Source of the DNA: Bacteriovoracaceae bacterium UBA6200
GTDB lineage: Bacteria; Bdellovibrionota; Bacteriovoracia; Bacteriovoracales; Bacteriovoracaceae
DNA: 59,961 bases
Reading direction: 5' to 3'
NCBI GenBank assembly: GCA_002422605.1
Contig: DISW01000024.1
Span: 1-59,961 of the forward strand
The position numbers and the translations under genes are program-made. Of the stretch, positions 29,096 through 38,539 are shown piece by piece (position 1 is the first letter of the stretch; every line of letters begins with the position of its first letter). The notes under the pieces are model-generated. The model saw only the letters and a list, made by a program, of their open reading frames with translations. It searched no databases and had not been told where the DNA came from.

Positions 29096-29486
29096 GACTC
29101 AAAAGAAACTCCTCTTCACCAGAGACTGCTTTTAAGAATTCATCGCCCTTGTTAAGTCCAAGGCTTACAGTTGCTACTTGATAAAGTCCTCCCTCTGAAT
29201 CTTTAAAAATTAAATGATGAATGGGACCAGGGCCTGAGTCTATTGTAGTGATTCCATGCTTTGTGACTGCGATCAGTTTCACTGGTTCAAGAATTAATTC
29301 ATCAGAAGGAGAGATAGTTCGCTGTTCTCTTTCCTTATAAATATAAGCGTATTTTGTTTCAACCAGTTGGTTAGAAATGGCGCCCATTTCTGAAAGACAT
29401 GAATATTCCGGAGTGGCCCCAACTGTGACCACTGCCGGTTTTACAAAATAAATCTTAGAATTTTTAATATCCTCTGAAAGGGCCAC
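29073..29486 (-). CDS. Hypothetical protein
   Basis: 137 residues from a GTG start. Beta-rich, no signal peptide, one Cys. No family recognised. Overlaps the 3' end of the convergent CDF gene by 23 bp. It is the last gene of the minus-strand run that follows czcA. Confidence 0.5.
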   Translation of the reverse strand: MALSEDIKNSKIYFVKPAVVTVGATPEYSCLSEMGAISNQLVETKYAYIYKEREQRTISPSDELILEPVKLIAVTKHGITTIDSGPGPIHHLIFKDSEGGLYQVATVSLGLNKGDEFLKAVSGEEEFLLSPKLDFLE

Positions 29487-29498
29487 TTCTTTCTCAGT

Positions 29499-29606
29499 CT
29501 AGATGCAGGAACGGATCGGTGAACCGTAATAGCAGGTGCGAAGACCTAAAAAAGTAATAACAAAAAATAAAAAAGTAATTATTTTTTTAAAACCGTTTCT
29601 TTTCAT
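29499..29606 (-). CDS. 35-residue hydrophobic small protein (candidate)
   Basis: An ORF too short for most gene callers: MKRNGFKKI, then a hydrophobic helix (FLFFVITFLG), then a Cys-bearing tail (TCYYGSPIRSC). It fills the gap between the Cys/His-rich protein (stop 29626) and the 137-residue gene. Positive N-terminus plus helix gives a membrane-anchored microprotein. Weak ribosome site; evidence is composition and position only. Confidence 0.4.
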   Translation of the reverse strand: MKRNGFKKIITFLFFVITFLGLRTCYYGSPIRSCI

Positions 29607-29625
29607 AAAAAAATTCTTTTCTCTC

Positions 29626-29838
29626 TTAATGATCCTTCCTGTGCTCCTCACCTTCGCAATCACATTGAGCTTCAGGCTTTCCGCACTCGTGGCACATCTC
29701 GACTTTCTTCTTACGATCCTTTTTCGTTTCTTTTAAAACGTTTTGGATATTATTTCTATTCTCAGTTTTACCAGGCTTAGTTTCCTCTGCATAAACAGAT
29801 GAAAATGAGAGGGCAAGAATGATAAAGAGATACTTCAT
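29626..29838 (-). CDS. Secreted Cys/His-rich metal-binding small protein
   Basis: 70 residues: signal peptide (MKYLFIILALSFSSVYA), a charged Lys-rich linker, then CHECGKPEAQCDCEGEEH with four Cys and several His/Glu, a plausible periplasmic metal site. Its start overlaps the czcA stop by 4 bp, so it is the last cistron of the efflux operon. Confidence 0.7.
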   Translation of the reverse strand: MKYLFIILALSFSSVYAEETKPGKTENRNNIQNVLKETKKDRKKKVEMCHECGKPEAQCDCEGEEHRKDH

Positions 29839-32800
29839 AATGATAATCCTTTTTTATTAACTTTAGGTTCAATTAAAAAATATATAGTCGGTAAAACAAT
29901 TAAAGTAAGCAGAGTTGATGCAACAATCCCCCCAATGATTACTACAGCAACTGGCTTTTGGACTTCAGCACCTGTGCTAGTGGAAAGGGCCATGGGAATA
30001 AATCCCAAAACATCTGTCATCGCAGTCATGAGAACTGGCCTAAGACGTAGCCCCGCCCCTTTAATGATAGCTTCTTTTCCCCAAATGCCTTTGGTTTGAA
30101 GTTCATTAAAAAAGTTAACTAAAACGACTCCATTGAGAACACATATTCCGCAAAGAGCGATAAACCCAACTCCTGCCGACAAGGTGAAAGGTTGCCCAGA
30201 GAGAGTAAGCGAAATAAGTCCTCCCACTAAGGCAAGAGGAACAGTGCAGGCGACAAGTGCTGTTTGCCAAACCTTTCCAAAAGTGGCGTGGATCATAAGC
30301 AGAATAAGAAAAAGAGTGAGAGGACCAAGAATAAAAAGGCGTTCTTTGGCCTGTTTAAGATTTTTAAAATTGCCACCCCACTCAAGGAAAATTCCATCCG
30401 GGAGCTGAAGCTCCTTTTCAATCTTCTCCTGGGCTTCATGAACAAAGTCTTCAGTGTTCTTGCCTCTCGGATTAATGAGGACGGCAATTCTTCTTTTCGC
30501 CTGCTCTCTGGAAAAAGAGCTGTAATTATCTTTGAAACGTATTCTGGCGACTTCTCTTAAAGGTACTGTTTTGTTTCCTGCAACTGTAACAGGAATGAGA
30601 GCGATTTCATTCAAGTCTTCACGATAACGATCATTTAAACGAACGACTATATCGAATTTCTTTTGGCCTTCAAAGAACTTCCCTACTTCCTGGCCGCCTA
30701 AGCCAATCCCAACGGCTTCCAATATCTCTGAATTGGAAATCCCATATAATTTAATCTTATCTTTGAGAGGAACAATTTCTAGAACAGATTGTTTCCCCTT
30801 CGCTTCAACTTCAACATCTCCAGAACCTTCGATAGTTTTCAGAAGAGCTTCAATTCGTTCAGCTGTTTCAGTCGCGAGTTCCATGTTGTCGCCGAATACT
30901 TTTACTGAAACATCTGCCCTGGTTCCTTCCATGAGTTCATTAAATCGTAGCTGAATGGGTTGACTCACCAGGAGCCTCTGGCCAGGAACCTCATCTTCTA
31001 AATTTTTTACAATCTCATCAATGATCTGTGATTTAGAGCGATTGCTTTTACTCATATCAAGCATAACGTATGAGTCTGAAATATTCGGTCCCATTGGATC
31101 AAGAGCGATATCAGCTGTTCCAATCCGGGAAAACACGTGACTTATTTCCGGAGTTCGCAACAACACTTCCATAGATTTCTTATCTAATTCAACGGAATGA
31201 GAGATCCCCGTAGTAACGGGCCGTATGAATTGAACCGCAATGGAACCTTCATCTAATCGAGGAAGGAACTCTCCACCCATACGGGAGAACAGTATCGCTC
31301 CACCAATCAAGAAAATGATTATCCCTGATATGATGACCTTACTGTGGCCAAGGGCCTTTTCAAGGATTGGAAGATAAGTTCTGTGAAGGACCCTCATTAC
31401 CCAAGGCTCTTTATCTTCAGAATTTCTTCCCAAAATCAACATGCACATCGAAGGAACGAAAGTGAAAGATAAAACCAATGAACCAAGGATTGCTATAATA
31501 AATGTGGAAGCCATGGGAATGAACATCTTCCCTTCTACCCCAACGAAAGCGAAAACCGGCAAAAAGGAAATAGCGACAATAAGTTCACCAAATCCAGCTG
31601 ATTTCCTTATCTGTAAGGTTGCATCTAAAATAGTATTTCGTTTTTCTTCTACCGTAAGGCTTCGACCTAATAACTTTTTCTTTTCGCTCAGGAGCCTTAA
31701 GCAATTATCTAGAACGATGGCTGCACCATCAGTAATAACCCCAAAATCAAGTGCTCCCAAACTCATGAGATTGCCACTGATTCCAAGTTTTTTCATCACG
31801 ATGAAACTAAAAAGCAAAGAGAGAGGAATAACAATGGCCGTGATGAGGGCGGCCCTTACGTTCCCGACCAATAAAAGAAGTACAATAATAACTAAAACTG
31901 CTCCCGCAATAATGTTCTCATTTACGGTATTGATAGTTTCATCAACTAATTCTGATCGGTCATAAACGGTATTGATCTGAATACCTGGTGGAAGCGTTTT
32001 AGCAATTTCTTGAATCTTTTCATGAACTGTTGCTGCAACTTCTCGTGAATTTGCACCAGAGAGCATGAGGACTGTTCCTAAAACAACTTCTTCTCCGTTT
32101 AAAAGAGCTGCTCCTGTGCGCTTGGCTTCGCCAATTTTAACCTGCCCAACATCTTTTACTCTAAGGACGTTTAAGTTTTCGAGAGTTTTAACAGGAATAT
32201 CTTCTATGTCCTCAAGGGATTCAAACAGGCCTTTAGCCGCAACAAGAAACTGATCGCCAGTTTGCTCGATATAACTTCCACCGACATTTCGGTTCGCTTT
32301 TTCTACAGAAGTTGCAATGTCTTCCCAATCGAGTCCGTAGGAAGACATTTTTCCAGGATCGGGCAAAACTAAATACTGCTTCTCAAATCCACCAATAGTA
32401 TTAACCTCTGCAACACCTTGAACTGTTAATATCCGGGGTTTCACATACCATTCTTGCAGGGATCGAAGTTCGGCCAGCTGAGAAATTCTCTTTTCATCTT
32501 TTGCCGGATCACTAAAATCCAGAACATAATGATAAATTTCTCCCAGACCAGTGGTAACTGGTGACATGATAGGATTTGCCCCAAAAGGTAACTCTCCCCT
32601 TAAGGTCTGTAATCTCTCTGAGACGAGTTGTCGGCTGAGATAAATATCAGTGCCATCGACGAAACTAACCGTAACTTGAGAAAGCGAGAAGCGAGTAATC
32701 GAGCGAACTTGATCTACACCTGGAATACCGTTTAAGGACATTTCAATTGGCAGGGTAACAAGCCTTTCAATTTCTTCAGGACCTAGTCCTTCAACTTTAG

Positions 32801-32951
32801 TATTAACCTGAACCTGCACGTTAGTGATGTCAGGAACAGCATCAATGGACAGTCCTTTGAACGCATGAATACCAGAAATAACCAGACACAGAGTTAAGAC
32901 TAAAATCTGGATGGGATGATAAAGGCAATAGTTAACTATTTTATTAAGCAT
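29835..32951 (-). CDS. CzcA-type heavy-metal efflux RND transporter
   Basis: 1038 residues, the full length of an HME-RND pump: an N-terminal helix, periplasmic loops, helix 4 with LDFGVITDGAAIVLDN, DEGSIAVQFIRPVTTG, and a C-terminal TM cluster. Pumps divalent cations (Zn/Co/Cd/Ni or Cu not separable by eye) out of the cell with an adaptor and an outer-membrane channel. The third acidic residue of helix 4, normally Glu in CzcA (D-G-A-x-x-x-x-E), is Asp here. Operon: czcC-like, short adaptor, czcA, Cys-rich protein. Confidence 0.92.
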   Translation of the reverse strand: MLNKIVNYCLYHPIQILVLTLCLVISGIHAFKGLSIDAVPDITNVQVQVNTKVEGLGPEEIERLVTLPIEMSLNGIPGVDQVRSITRFSLSQVTVSFVDGTDIYLSRQLVSERLQTLRGELPFGANPIMSPVTTGLGEIYHYVLDFSDPAKDEKRISQLAELRSLQEWYVKPRILTVQGVAEVNTIGGFEKQYLVLPDPGKMSSYGLDWEDIATSVEKANRNVGGSYIEQTGDQFLVAAKGLFESLEDIEDIPVKTLENLNVLRVKDVGQVKIGEAKRTGAALLNGEEVVLGTVLMLSGANSREVAATVHEKIQEIAKTLPPGIQINTVYDRSELVDETINTVNENIIAGAVLVIIVLLLLVGNVRAALITAIVIPLSLLFSFIVMKKLGISGNLMSLGALDFGVITDGAAIVLDNCLRLLSEKKKLLGRSLTVEEKRNTILDATLQIRKSAGFGELIVAISFLPVFAFVGVEGKMFIPMASTFIIAILGSLVLSFTFVPSMCMLILGRNSEDKEPWVMRVLHRTYLPILEKALGHSKVIISGIIIFLIGGAILFSRMGGEFLPRLDEGSIAVQFIRPVTTGISHSVELDKKSMEVLLRTPEISHVFSRIGTADIALDPMGPNISDSYVMLDMSKSNRSKSQIIDEIVKNLEDEVPGQRLLVSQPIQLRFNELMEGTRADVSVKVFGDNMELATETAERIEALLKTIEGSGDVEVEAKGKQSVLEIVPLKDKIKLYGISNSEILEAVGIGLGGQEVGKFFEGQKKFDIVVRLNDRYREDLNEIALIPVTVAGNKTVPLREVARIRFKDNYSSFSREQAKRRIAVLINPRGKNTEDFVHEAQEKIEKELQLPDGIFLEWGGNFKNLKQAKERLFILGPLTLFLILLMIHATFGKVWQTALVACTVPLALVGGLISLTLSGQPFTLSAGVGFIALCGICVLNGVVLVNFFNELQTKGIWGKEAIIKGAGLRLRPVLMTAMTDVLGFIPMALSTSTGAEVQKPVAVVIIGGIVASTLLTLIVLPTIYFLIEPKVNKKGLSL

Positions 32952-32959
32952 ATATCATC

Positions 32960-33346
32960 CTAGTGGGCACAGCTATCAACGGTGCTTGAATTTAAATCAG
33001 CCTCAGTAAGACGCAGGAAATGAACTCCGGTGACTGCCACCTCATCATTCTGCTCCAGATCTTCCGAGGAAATCAAAACAGTGGCACCATCTACCTTCAT
33101 CACATTTACGATGACAAAAGTTATATCGCCCTGAAATCTTCGGTATACGCCTTGTGTGAATTTGATTTTTACCAGTGAACTCAGAGGAATTGACCAGGGA
33201 CCATTACCATTTAATTTTTGAAATTCGATCCCCATAGTCCTTAGCGACTTGGAAGAAAGCTTAAAAGACCCATCTTCATTTTTAGTTCCAGCTCCAAAAG
33301 CAGTATTTAAAAGAAGTGTCATAACAACGTATAAAATAATTTTCAT
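32960..33346 (-). CDS. Minimal periplasmic adaptor (CzcB C-terminal domain only)
   Basis: 128 residues with a signal peptide (ending TAFGAG). The body (IPLSSLVKIKFTQGVYRRF, TFVIVNVMKVDGATVLIS, LEQNDEVAVTGVHFLRLTE) matches the beta-barrel/membrane-proximal end of RND membrane fusion proteins (IP-x-x-A-V, VFV, V-x-x-G, GD-x-VV-x-x-G-x-x-L). The hairpin and lipoyl domains of a normal 350-500-residue CzcB are absent. Overlaps the czcC stop by 4 bp and sits 8 bp before czcA, exactly where czcB belongs. Confidence 0.7.
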   Translation of the reverse strand: MKIILYVVMTLLLNTAFGAGTKNEDGSFKLSSKSLRTMGIEFQKLNGNGPWSIPLSSLVKIKFTQGVYRRFQGDITFVIVNVMKVDGATVLISSEDLEQNDEVAVTGVHFLRLTEADLNSSTVDSCAH

Positions 33347-34551
33347 AAATGAACCTCGTTAAGTGTCCCACTGAGACGATAATATTCAATTGAGAGTCTT
33401 AGAATTTTTTCTTCAAGCTCTAACTTGGAAGAAATGACATCTCGCCAGATTCTATGGGATTCAAGGAAAGAAGTTGGGCTAATGAGACCTTGGGAATATA
33501 GTTTTTCAATACGCTCGTGAGTTTTCAAAAGCTCCTTGTTTGAAGGGAGGTTCCTCAAAGTTGCCTTAAGTCCCTTAATCCTCTCATCGAGTGAATCCTT
33601 CTGGAGTTCTTCTTTGCGCTTCAATAAATCAAACTTGGTTTTAAAGTTGGAGACATTTATCGAAGCTAAGCTTTTCCCGGCTTTGTTTGTTTGCCAGGCG
33701 GGAATAGGAATCGTAAGCGAGAGACCATACAACTTCTCCGATACTCCACCCATTTTATCATCCATAAACATTGGGCCGATTGTTATCCCTTCCCATGGCA
33801 GAGCCTTCTGAAAATTCAATTCTTCCTGGGCGAGTTTTGTCTCAAAGCCTAATCTTTGAAGGTTTAATGATAAATTATGGCTGCGACGATTAACCTCTAG
33901 CGGATGGTGGTGCCCCTTCATGACTCTCAAGACATCTTCTTTTTTATAACCACCGTTCAGCAAGAAGAAGAGAAGGATCTCCTCTTCCTCATCTTCCTGG
34001 AGAACGATGATATTGTTTACTTCTGCTTGCTGGAGTCGAAAGTTTAACAGTGATGCTTCTTGCTCAGGAGCTAAAACAGGGCGTTTTTTAAGTGCCTTCA
34101 TGACATCAGAAAGCGACTCAGAGACTTCCCTATTTACCTCTAAAGTTTCATTTAAATGCAACAAATGGTGAATGTTCAGCAGGACTTCTTCAATTATTTG
34201 TTCTTTAGTAATCCGTAATTCGTTCTTTTTAGCTTCGTGAATTATAGATCCTTTTGTCTGCAAAGAATTTCTTTTACCACCCAAATCCAGCTCTTGTGTA
34301 AGAGTAATTTGAGTCTGTCGTTCCCCTTTAGCATGAACAGTCTCAAGACCGAGAACCGGATTAGGTCTTTGGCCAAGTGCTTTGCTAAGGTTACTTGTTG
34401 CCGTAACTTCTAAATCCTTTAAGAGAACAAGTTGATGTCTCTCCTTCATGCATTCCAAGATATCGTTTAGGGAATTAGGTGTCGGACATGCCTCCTGGGC
34501 CTGTCCAGCCATTGATGCCATAAGCACCAACACTAAAATAATTAGTTTCAT
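33343..34551 (-). CDS. CzcC-type outer-membrane efflux channel (TolC family)
   Basis: 402 residues with a signal peptide (MKLIILVLVLMASMAGQA). TolC-family features: N-terminal SLNDILECMKERHQ, GQRPNPVLGLETVHAKGERQTQITLTQELDLGGKR, internal pseudo-repeat with IPIPAWQTNKAGKS. Forms the exit duct for the CzcA pump. First gene of the operon. Confidence 0.85.
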   Translation of the reverse strand: MKLIILVLVLMASMAGQAQEACPTPNSLNDILECMKERHQLVLLKDLEVTATSNLSKALGQRPNPVLGLETVHAKGERQTQITLTQELDLGGKRNSLQTKGSIIHEAKKNELRITKEQIIEEVLLNIHHLLHLNETLEVNREVSESLSDVMKALKKRPVLAPEQEASLLNFRLQQAEVNNIIVLQEDEEEEILLFFLLNGGYKKEDVLRVMKGHHHPLEVNRRSHNLSLNLQRLGFETKLAQEELNFQKALPWEGITIGPMFMDDKMGGVSEKLYGLSLTIPIPAWQTNKAGKSLASINVSNFKTKFDLLKRKEELQKDSLDERIKGLKATLRNLPSNKELLKTHERIEKLYSQGLISPTSFLESHRIWRDVISSKLELEEKILRLSIEYYRLSGTLNEVHL

Positions 34552-34596
34552 AGAAAACTCAACGTTAAATGTTAAATGGATACAGGGATGAGTAAC

Positions 34597-34908
34597 TTAA
34601 CCGATAGGAGGACGAAGCGCCGGACTGACCGTTATTCCCTTGAGACTTTGGACACAAGGATAAAACTCAATTGAGGCATAGGAGACAAAAGGAGCTGTGA
34701 TCGAGGTTTGTTTTTTAATGATTTTTGAAGCGCAGGAAAAAGAACAATGTGAAACATTATGTTCGGTAGAACTATGGTCGGCATCACTGCAGGCCTTCTC
34801 TCTCAGTGTCTCAATCTGGCAATTCTCTTCGAATTCAACAGAATTACAGCAATCTGCAAAGACTGAGTAAGAGAATAGGATCGTTAATATGAAGACCAAT
34901 AACTTCAT
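34597..34908 (-). CDS. Small secreted Cys/His-rich protein
   Basis: 103 residues from the ATG at 34908, chosen because it starts a signal peptide (MKLLVFILTILFSYSVFA); the longer frame to 35001 has no such start. Mature part: DCCNSVEFEENCQIETLREKAC then HSSTEHNVSHCSFSC, nine Cys/His-rich positions that suggest metal binding. It precedes the efflux operon on the same strand and could be a metal buffer or sensor (inference). Confidence 0.6.
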   Translation of the reverse strand: MKLLVFILTILFSYSVFADCCNSVEFEENCQIETLREKACSDADHSSTEHNVSHCSFSCASKIIKKQTSITAPFVSYASIEFYPCVQSLKGITVSPALRPPIG

Positions 34909-35027
34909 TGCTTTAATATAATTGAAGGCCCCAAATAAATCAAACCCTAAACAACGCTCCGTTTCGACACCCTTCGCATTGTTGATGTCCAAAAGCATCA
35001 CTAGTATGCCCTCCTCCCCGAGGTACG

Positions 35028-36350
35028 ATGAAAAATAATATTGCTCTCTCTAGAAGGAAGCTATGGCTTCTTTGTTTGTTCGCTTTCAATATAGGTCTAC
35101 TTGCTACGTTAGTATCTCAAGTTCTCCTTAAAGGAATCGCTCTCTTCACTAACCTGTTCTGGTTCGGAACCTTCTCTTTCCATGAAGCTGAATTAGGGCA
35201 CATTGAGTTCCTTCCTTACCACTTTCTTATTCCCATACTAGGTGGATTAATTGTTGGTGTTCTCGCTCGTTTTGGAAGTTCTGCCATCCGCGGACATGGA
35301 ATCCCGGAGGTCATGGAAAAAATTCTGGTGGGAGAAAGTAAAATCCCCAGAAGAATGACTTTCTTAAAACCCTTTTCTTCTGCCATAGCCATTGGAACCG
35401 GAGGCCCTTTCGGTGCAGAGGGACCCATTATTGCAACCGGTGCTTCTCTTGGTTCATGGATTGGAAGACACAAAATCTTCTCCATCTACGATCGAAAGAT
35501 TCTTCTTTCCGTCGGTGCCGCTGCCGGGATGACTGCAATCTTTGGAACTCCACTCTCCGCGGTCTTCATTTGCATCGAACTCCTCTTATTTGAATTCACC
35601 GCAAAGTCCTTTATCCCTATTATTGTGGCCGTATCCACTGCCTATCTTGCCCGCTTTAGTTTCGGACATCACGGACCTGTTTTCCCCATTGGAGTGGTAG
35701 AATTCGAACATGGGTGGAGTGCTTTTTTCTATTTTGCTGCCGGACTTATTTCCGGATTATTCTCATGCCTCATCTCCAAGATCGTTTTTCATCTAGAAGA
35801 ACTTTTCGAAAAGCTTCCCATCCATTGGATGTGGTGGCCCGCCATTGGTGGTATTTTTATCGGGATCATCGGTTACATCGAACCTAAGAGTCTGGGAGTG
35901 GGATACTTAAACATCACTGATGCCCTTCAAGGAAAACTTTTACTAATCCCTGCACTCACTTTATTACTCTGGAAATTCTTATCCTGGTCCATCGCCCTAA
36001 GCTCCGGAACTTCAGGAGGAACCCTGGCACCTCTTCTCACTTTCGGAAGCAGTATCGGAGTTATTATTGCCATCATTGGACAACATCTCTTTCCCGAGAT
36101 GCAAATCTCCATTCCCATCACTGCTCTCGTTTGTATGTCGAGTATGTTCGCAGGAGCAACCAGGGCCGTTCTAACTTCAACCGTTTTTGCAATTGAGGCC
36201 ACCGGTGCCCACTATGGAATGGCCCCACTCCTTCTCGGAAATTCAGCCGCGTATTTAGTTTCGATTCTTCTTATGAAAGAAACGATTATGACGGAGAAGA
36301 TTGCGAAGAGAGGGATTAAGGTTCCGAATGAGTACTTTGCTAAGAGCTAG
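35028..36350 (+). CDS. ClC-family chloride channel/transporter
   Basis: 440 residues, multiple helices. Filter motifs: GHGIPEVME (GSGIP-like), GTGGPFGAEGPIIATGASLGSWIG with the gating Glu in GxEGP, and GTSGGTLAPLLTFGSSIG. No CBS domains. Either a Cl-/H+ antiporter or a channel; the external Glu argues for antiport. Divergent from the small secreted protein. Confidence 0.9.
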   Translation: MKNNIALSRRKLWLLCLFAFNIGLLATLVSQVLLKGIALFTNLFWFGTFSFHEAELGHIEFLPYHFLIPILGGLIVGVLARFGSSAIRGHGIPEVMEKILVGESKIPRRMTFLKPFSSAIAIGTGGPFGAEGPIIATGASLGSWIGRHKIFSIYDRKILLSVGAAAGMTAIFGTPLSAVFICIELLLFEFTAKSFIPIIVAVSTAYLARFSFGHHGPVFPIGVVEFEHGWSAFFYFAAGLISGLFSCLISKIVFHLEELFEKLPIHWMWWPAIGGIFIGIIGYIEPKSLGVGYLNITDALQGKLLLIPALTLLLWKFLSWSIALSSGTSGGTLAPLLTFGSSIGVIIAIIGQHLFPEMQISIPITALVCMSSMFAGATRAVLTSTVFAIEATGAHYGMAPLLLGNSAAYLVSILLMKETIMTEKIAKRGIKVPNEYFAKS

Positions 36351-36433
36351 AGCTTAAAAAACCCTGAAAAAAATTCTAGTCTAAATTAAAACATCACCTC
36401 TCGCCCGAAATGAGTGATACAAATCTCCTGCCC

Positions 36434-37330
36434 ATGAACTACTTAAAATTTGTATTTCTTTTCATGTTTAGCCTAAACAGCTGGGGCTTTGACTGTGCTC
36501 CTGTCACGGCACCAATCTGGAATACAGCATCAGATGGTGTTCAATGGACTAAATTTGACCTGGCCTTCACTCCTTACAACAAGAGTGATCGGGTTTGGCA
36601 GAGTTCTATGTCACGTTCGGTGACAGTCCGGGCCCTCAAGATTGATCTCTCAAAAAATAAGCTTCGCTTCTTATCTCCCGAACATCATGTGAGTTGTAAT
36701 CCTGCCAGCGAACGCTACATCGCGAATATCATCAACGAAAGTAAGGCACCTGTTATAGCGGCCATCAATGCCAATTTCTTTACCATGCCTGCAGGTAAAA
36801 TTCTGGGCTTGGCCATAGATGATCAGACTATTTGGTCTGACGAGATTGCCTCTCAGACTATTAGCTCATCCGGGGTTTTCGGCATTTTAAATTCTGAATA
36901 TTTTTTAGAAACAAAAGACAAGTTTTTGGAACAATATGGCCCAGTGATCTCAGGCGATGAAGCTAGAAAGTATGAGTTCGCAGTTCAGGCCTATCCACGT
37001 TTAGTGAATAACCAAATCATTACTGTGACAGACAGTGTGCTCAACTCTCGCCGGGCCCGTACCTCAATTGGTGTTGATGCTAAAAGTAATGAAGTCTTAC
37101 TGGTTACGATTGATGCCCGAGGCGAAGACAAGAAGAGCGGGATGACTCTTTATGAGTACGCCCATTTCGTAGAAAGTGAGAAGTGTGGAGTTTCTCAAAA
37201 GCTTGCTCTCAATCTCGACGGTGGGGGCTCGACGGCTTTTGCTATTCCTTCTCAGAATATTTTTGAACAAGCGGATCGCTGTCGTAAACTGGGGAACATC
37301 ATTACGGTTCAGAAGCAAAAAAACATATAA
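36434..37330 (+). CDS. Secreted NAGPA-type (phosphodiester glycosidase) domain protein
   Basis: About 298 residues from the ATG at 36434, which begins the signal peptide (FVFLFMFSLNSWG); an ATG at 36410 is possible. NAGPA domain motifs: AAINANFF, RRARTSIGVDAKSNEVLLVTIDAR, and LALNLDGGGSTAF. Family members cleave phosphodiester-linked sugars or bind exopolysaccharides. Substrate unknown; secreted, so likely acts on the envelope. Confidence 0.8.
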   Translation: MNYLKFVFLFMFSLNSWGFDCAPVTAPIWNTASDGVQWTKFDLAFTPYNKSDRVWQSSMSRSVTVRALKIDLSKNKLRFLSPEHHVSCNPASERYIANIINESKAPVIAAINANFFTMPAGKILGLAIDDQTIWSDEIASQTISSSGVFGILNSEYFLETKDKFLEQYGPVISGDEARKYEFAVQAYPRLVNNQIITVTDSVLNSRRARTSIGVDAKSNEVLLVTIDARGEDKKSGMTLYEYAHFVESEKCGVSQKLALNLDGGGSTAFAIPSQNIFEQADRCRKLGNIITVQKQKNI

Positions 37331-37400
37331 TAATTTCATTGATCACTCTTAAATTCCAAATCTCGACTATATTACGAACACTAGAAATCAAAGGGTGTTT

Positions 37401-37787
37401 ATGAAATTTTTTATCATTGCTTTCACGCTTTTACTTACTCTGCCGAGTTTTGCCACTAGAGGAAAAGTCATCGACTGCTCGATCGGGAACGACGCCGATT
37501 ATCTTGTTCTCATTAATCTTGAGGCGAATCAAGTTCAACTATGGGAGAGAGCTGGCTCTGGTGTCAGTTACCCTGCTCTTGTTACAGATAGAATTCAACG
37601 CCAATTCTATGATGGAAATAAACTTATGGCCCAATCTGAAAAATTTGGTCGAATTGACTTAAGCTTTAATGGTTGGGGAAGAGGGCAATGGAAGCACAAT
37701 CATAAGCTAGATCGTCACCTGCAATATGTTCATGCCGAAGATAATTCGAACGGTGTGGCCCAACTTGTTGAGTGTGTTCAGAGATAA
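37401..37787 (+). CDS. Small secreted protein
   Basis: 128 residues from the ATG at 37401, with AAAGGG upstream; the GTG two codons earlier overlaps that site. Signal peptide (FFIIAFTLLLTLPSFA), beta-rich mature part with two Cys that could pair (IDCS near the start, VECV at the end). Function unknown. Last chromosomal gene before the inserted elements. Confidence 0.65.
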   Translation: MKFFIIAFTLLLTLPSFATRGKVIDCSIGNDADYLVLINLEANQVQLWERAGSGVSYPALVTDRIQRQFYDGNKLMAQSEKFGRIDLSFNGWGRGQWKHNHKLDRHLQYVHAEDNSNGVAQLVECVQR

Positions 37788-37830
37788 CTTTCGCCGGCGG
37801 AAGTGAAAATTCGGATCTCGGAAAATAAAA

Positions 37831-37850
37831 AAGCCACCGAAAGGTGGCTT
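37831..37850. terminator. Strong bidirectional terminator, originally shared with tRNA-fMet
   Basis: Stem AAGCCACC/GGTGGCTT with a GAAA loop; TTTTTTATTTT follows on the minus strand and ATTGATTTTT on the plus strand. It serves the plus-strand gene ending at 37787. Since it lies 18 bp beyond the displaced 3' end of the tRNA, it was very probably also the terminator of that tRNA before the islands inserted. Confidence 0.8.
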
Positions 37851-37868
37851 ATTGATTTTTAAATAATT

Positions 37869-37913
<45 letters not shown>

Positions 37914-38089
37914 GGGTCAAAATAGAATGTTGTATCTTTCTGAATTCAAAGACAATCTCTTGTAATTACAAACGAATTCTCTCTTCTGGATTGCTACTGA
38001 ATACCTCTGTTTGCCACCTGTTTTTATCTTCATTTACACATTATATGCACATTAAAATCGTCCTAAGGAGCAATCACCCCACTCGTTAT

Positions 38090-38539
38090 CTATGAACCCT
38101 TAACGATTTGAACCACTAACTGAAGAAGCTCTTTTAATTCTGTAAACGAGAGAGATGGTAAAAATCTGAATATTGCAATACCTGCTAATATTATGAATAC
38201 GGCTTTGGCATTTTTTAGTAATCTATCGGGTTCAATTACATTCAATAGCAACTCAATAGTTATCTTCTTCCAAATAGAAGCATCTTCCTTCAGCTCTCCA
38301 CGAAAGATATTGTTCACTGTAGTATTATCTTGAATTACCGTTTGATGCTGAGATTGGTTAGCCTGAACCCATATTCCTGGCAATGATGATTTTGCTTCAG
38401 CATAAGCCTTTTGGCTTTCGTCCAAAACTCCCACAGCTTCATCAACGAATTCAGCTTCAACACCAAGTTCTGTTAAGGCTTCGGATGAAGCCTCAACAAC
38501 TTGATTATCTTTTACTTGTTTGTTTTCAGTATTAGACAT
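38090..38539 (-). CDS. C-terminally anchored membrane protein, partner of RHH gene
   Basis: 149 residues: acidic N-terminal half (residues about 1-95), then one helix near the end (AVFIILAGIAIFRFLPSLSF). Its ATG overlaps the RHH stop (TAATG), so the two are translationally coupled. No family recognised. Pairing of a DNA-binding antitoxin-like protein with a small membrane protein resembles a toxin-antitoxin layout but there is no direct evidence of toxicity. Confidence 0.65.
   Translation of the reverse strand: MSNTENKQVKDNQVVEASSEALTELGVEAEFVDEAVGVLDESQKAYAEAKSSLPGIWVQANQSQHQTVIQDNTTVNNIFRGELKEDASIWKKITIELLLNVIEPDRLLKNAKAVFIILAGIAIFRFLPSLSFTELKELLQLVVQIVKGS

Noticed and set aside
31441..31965. 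174-residue plus-strand ORF inside czcA
   Set aside because: Low-quality antisense frame of a clearly coding gene; other such frames were omitted for the same reason.
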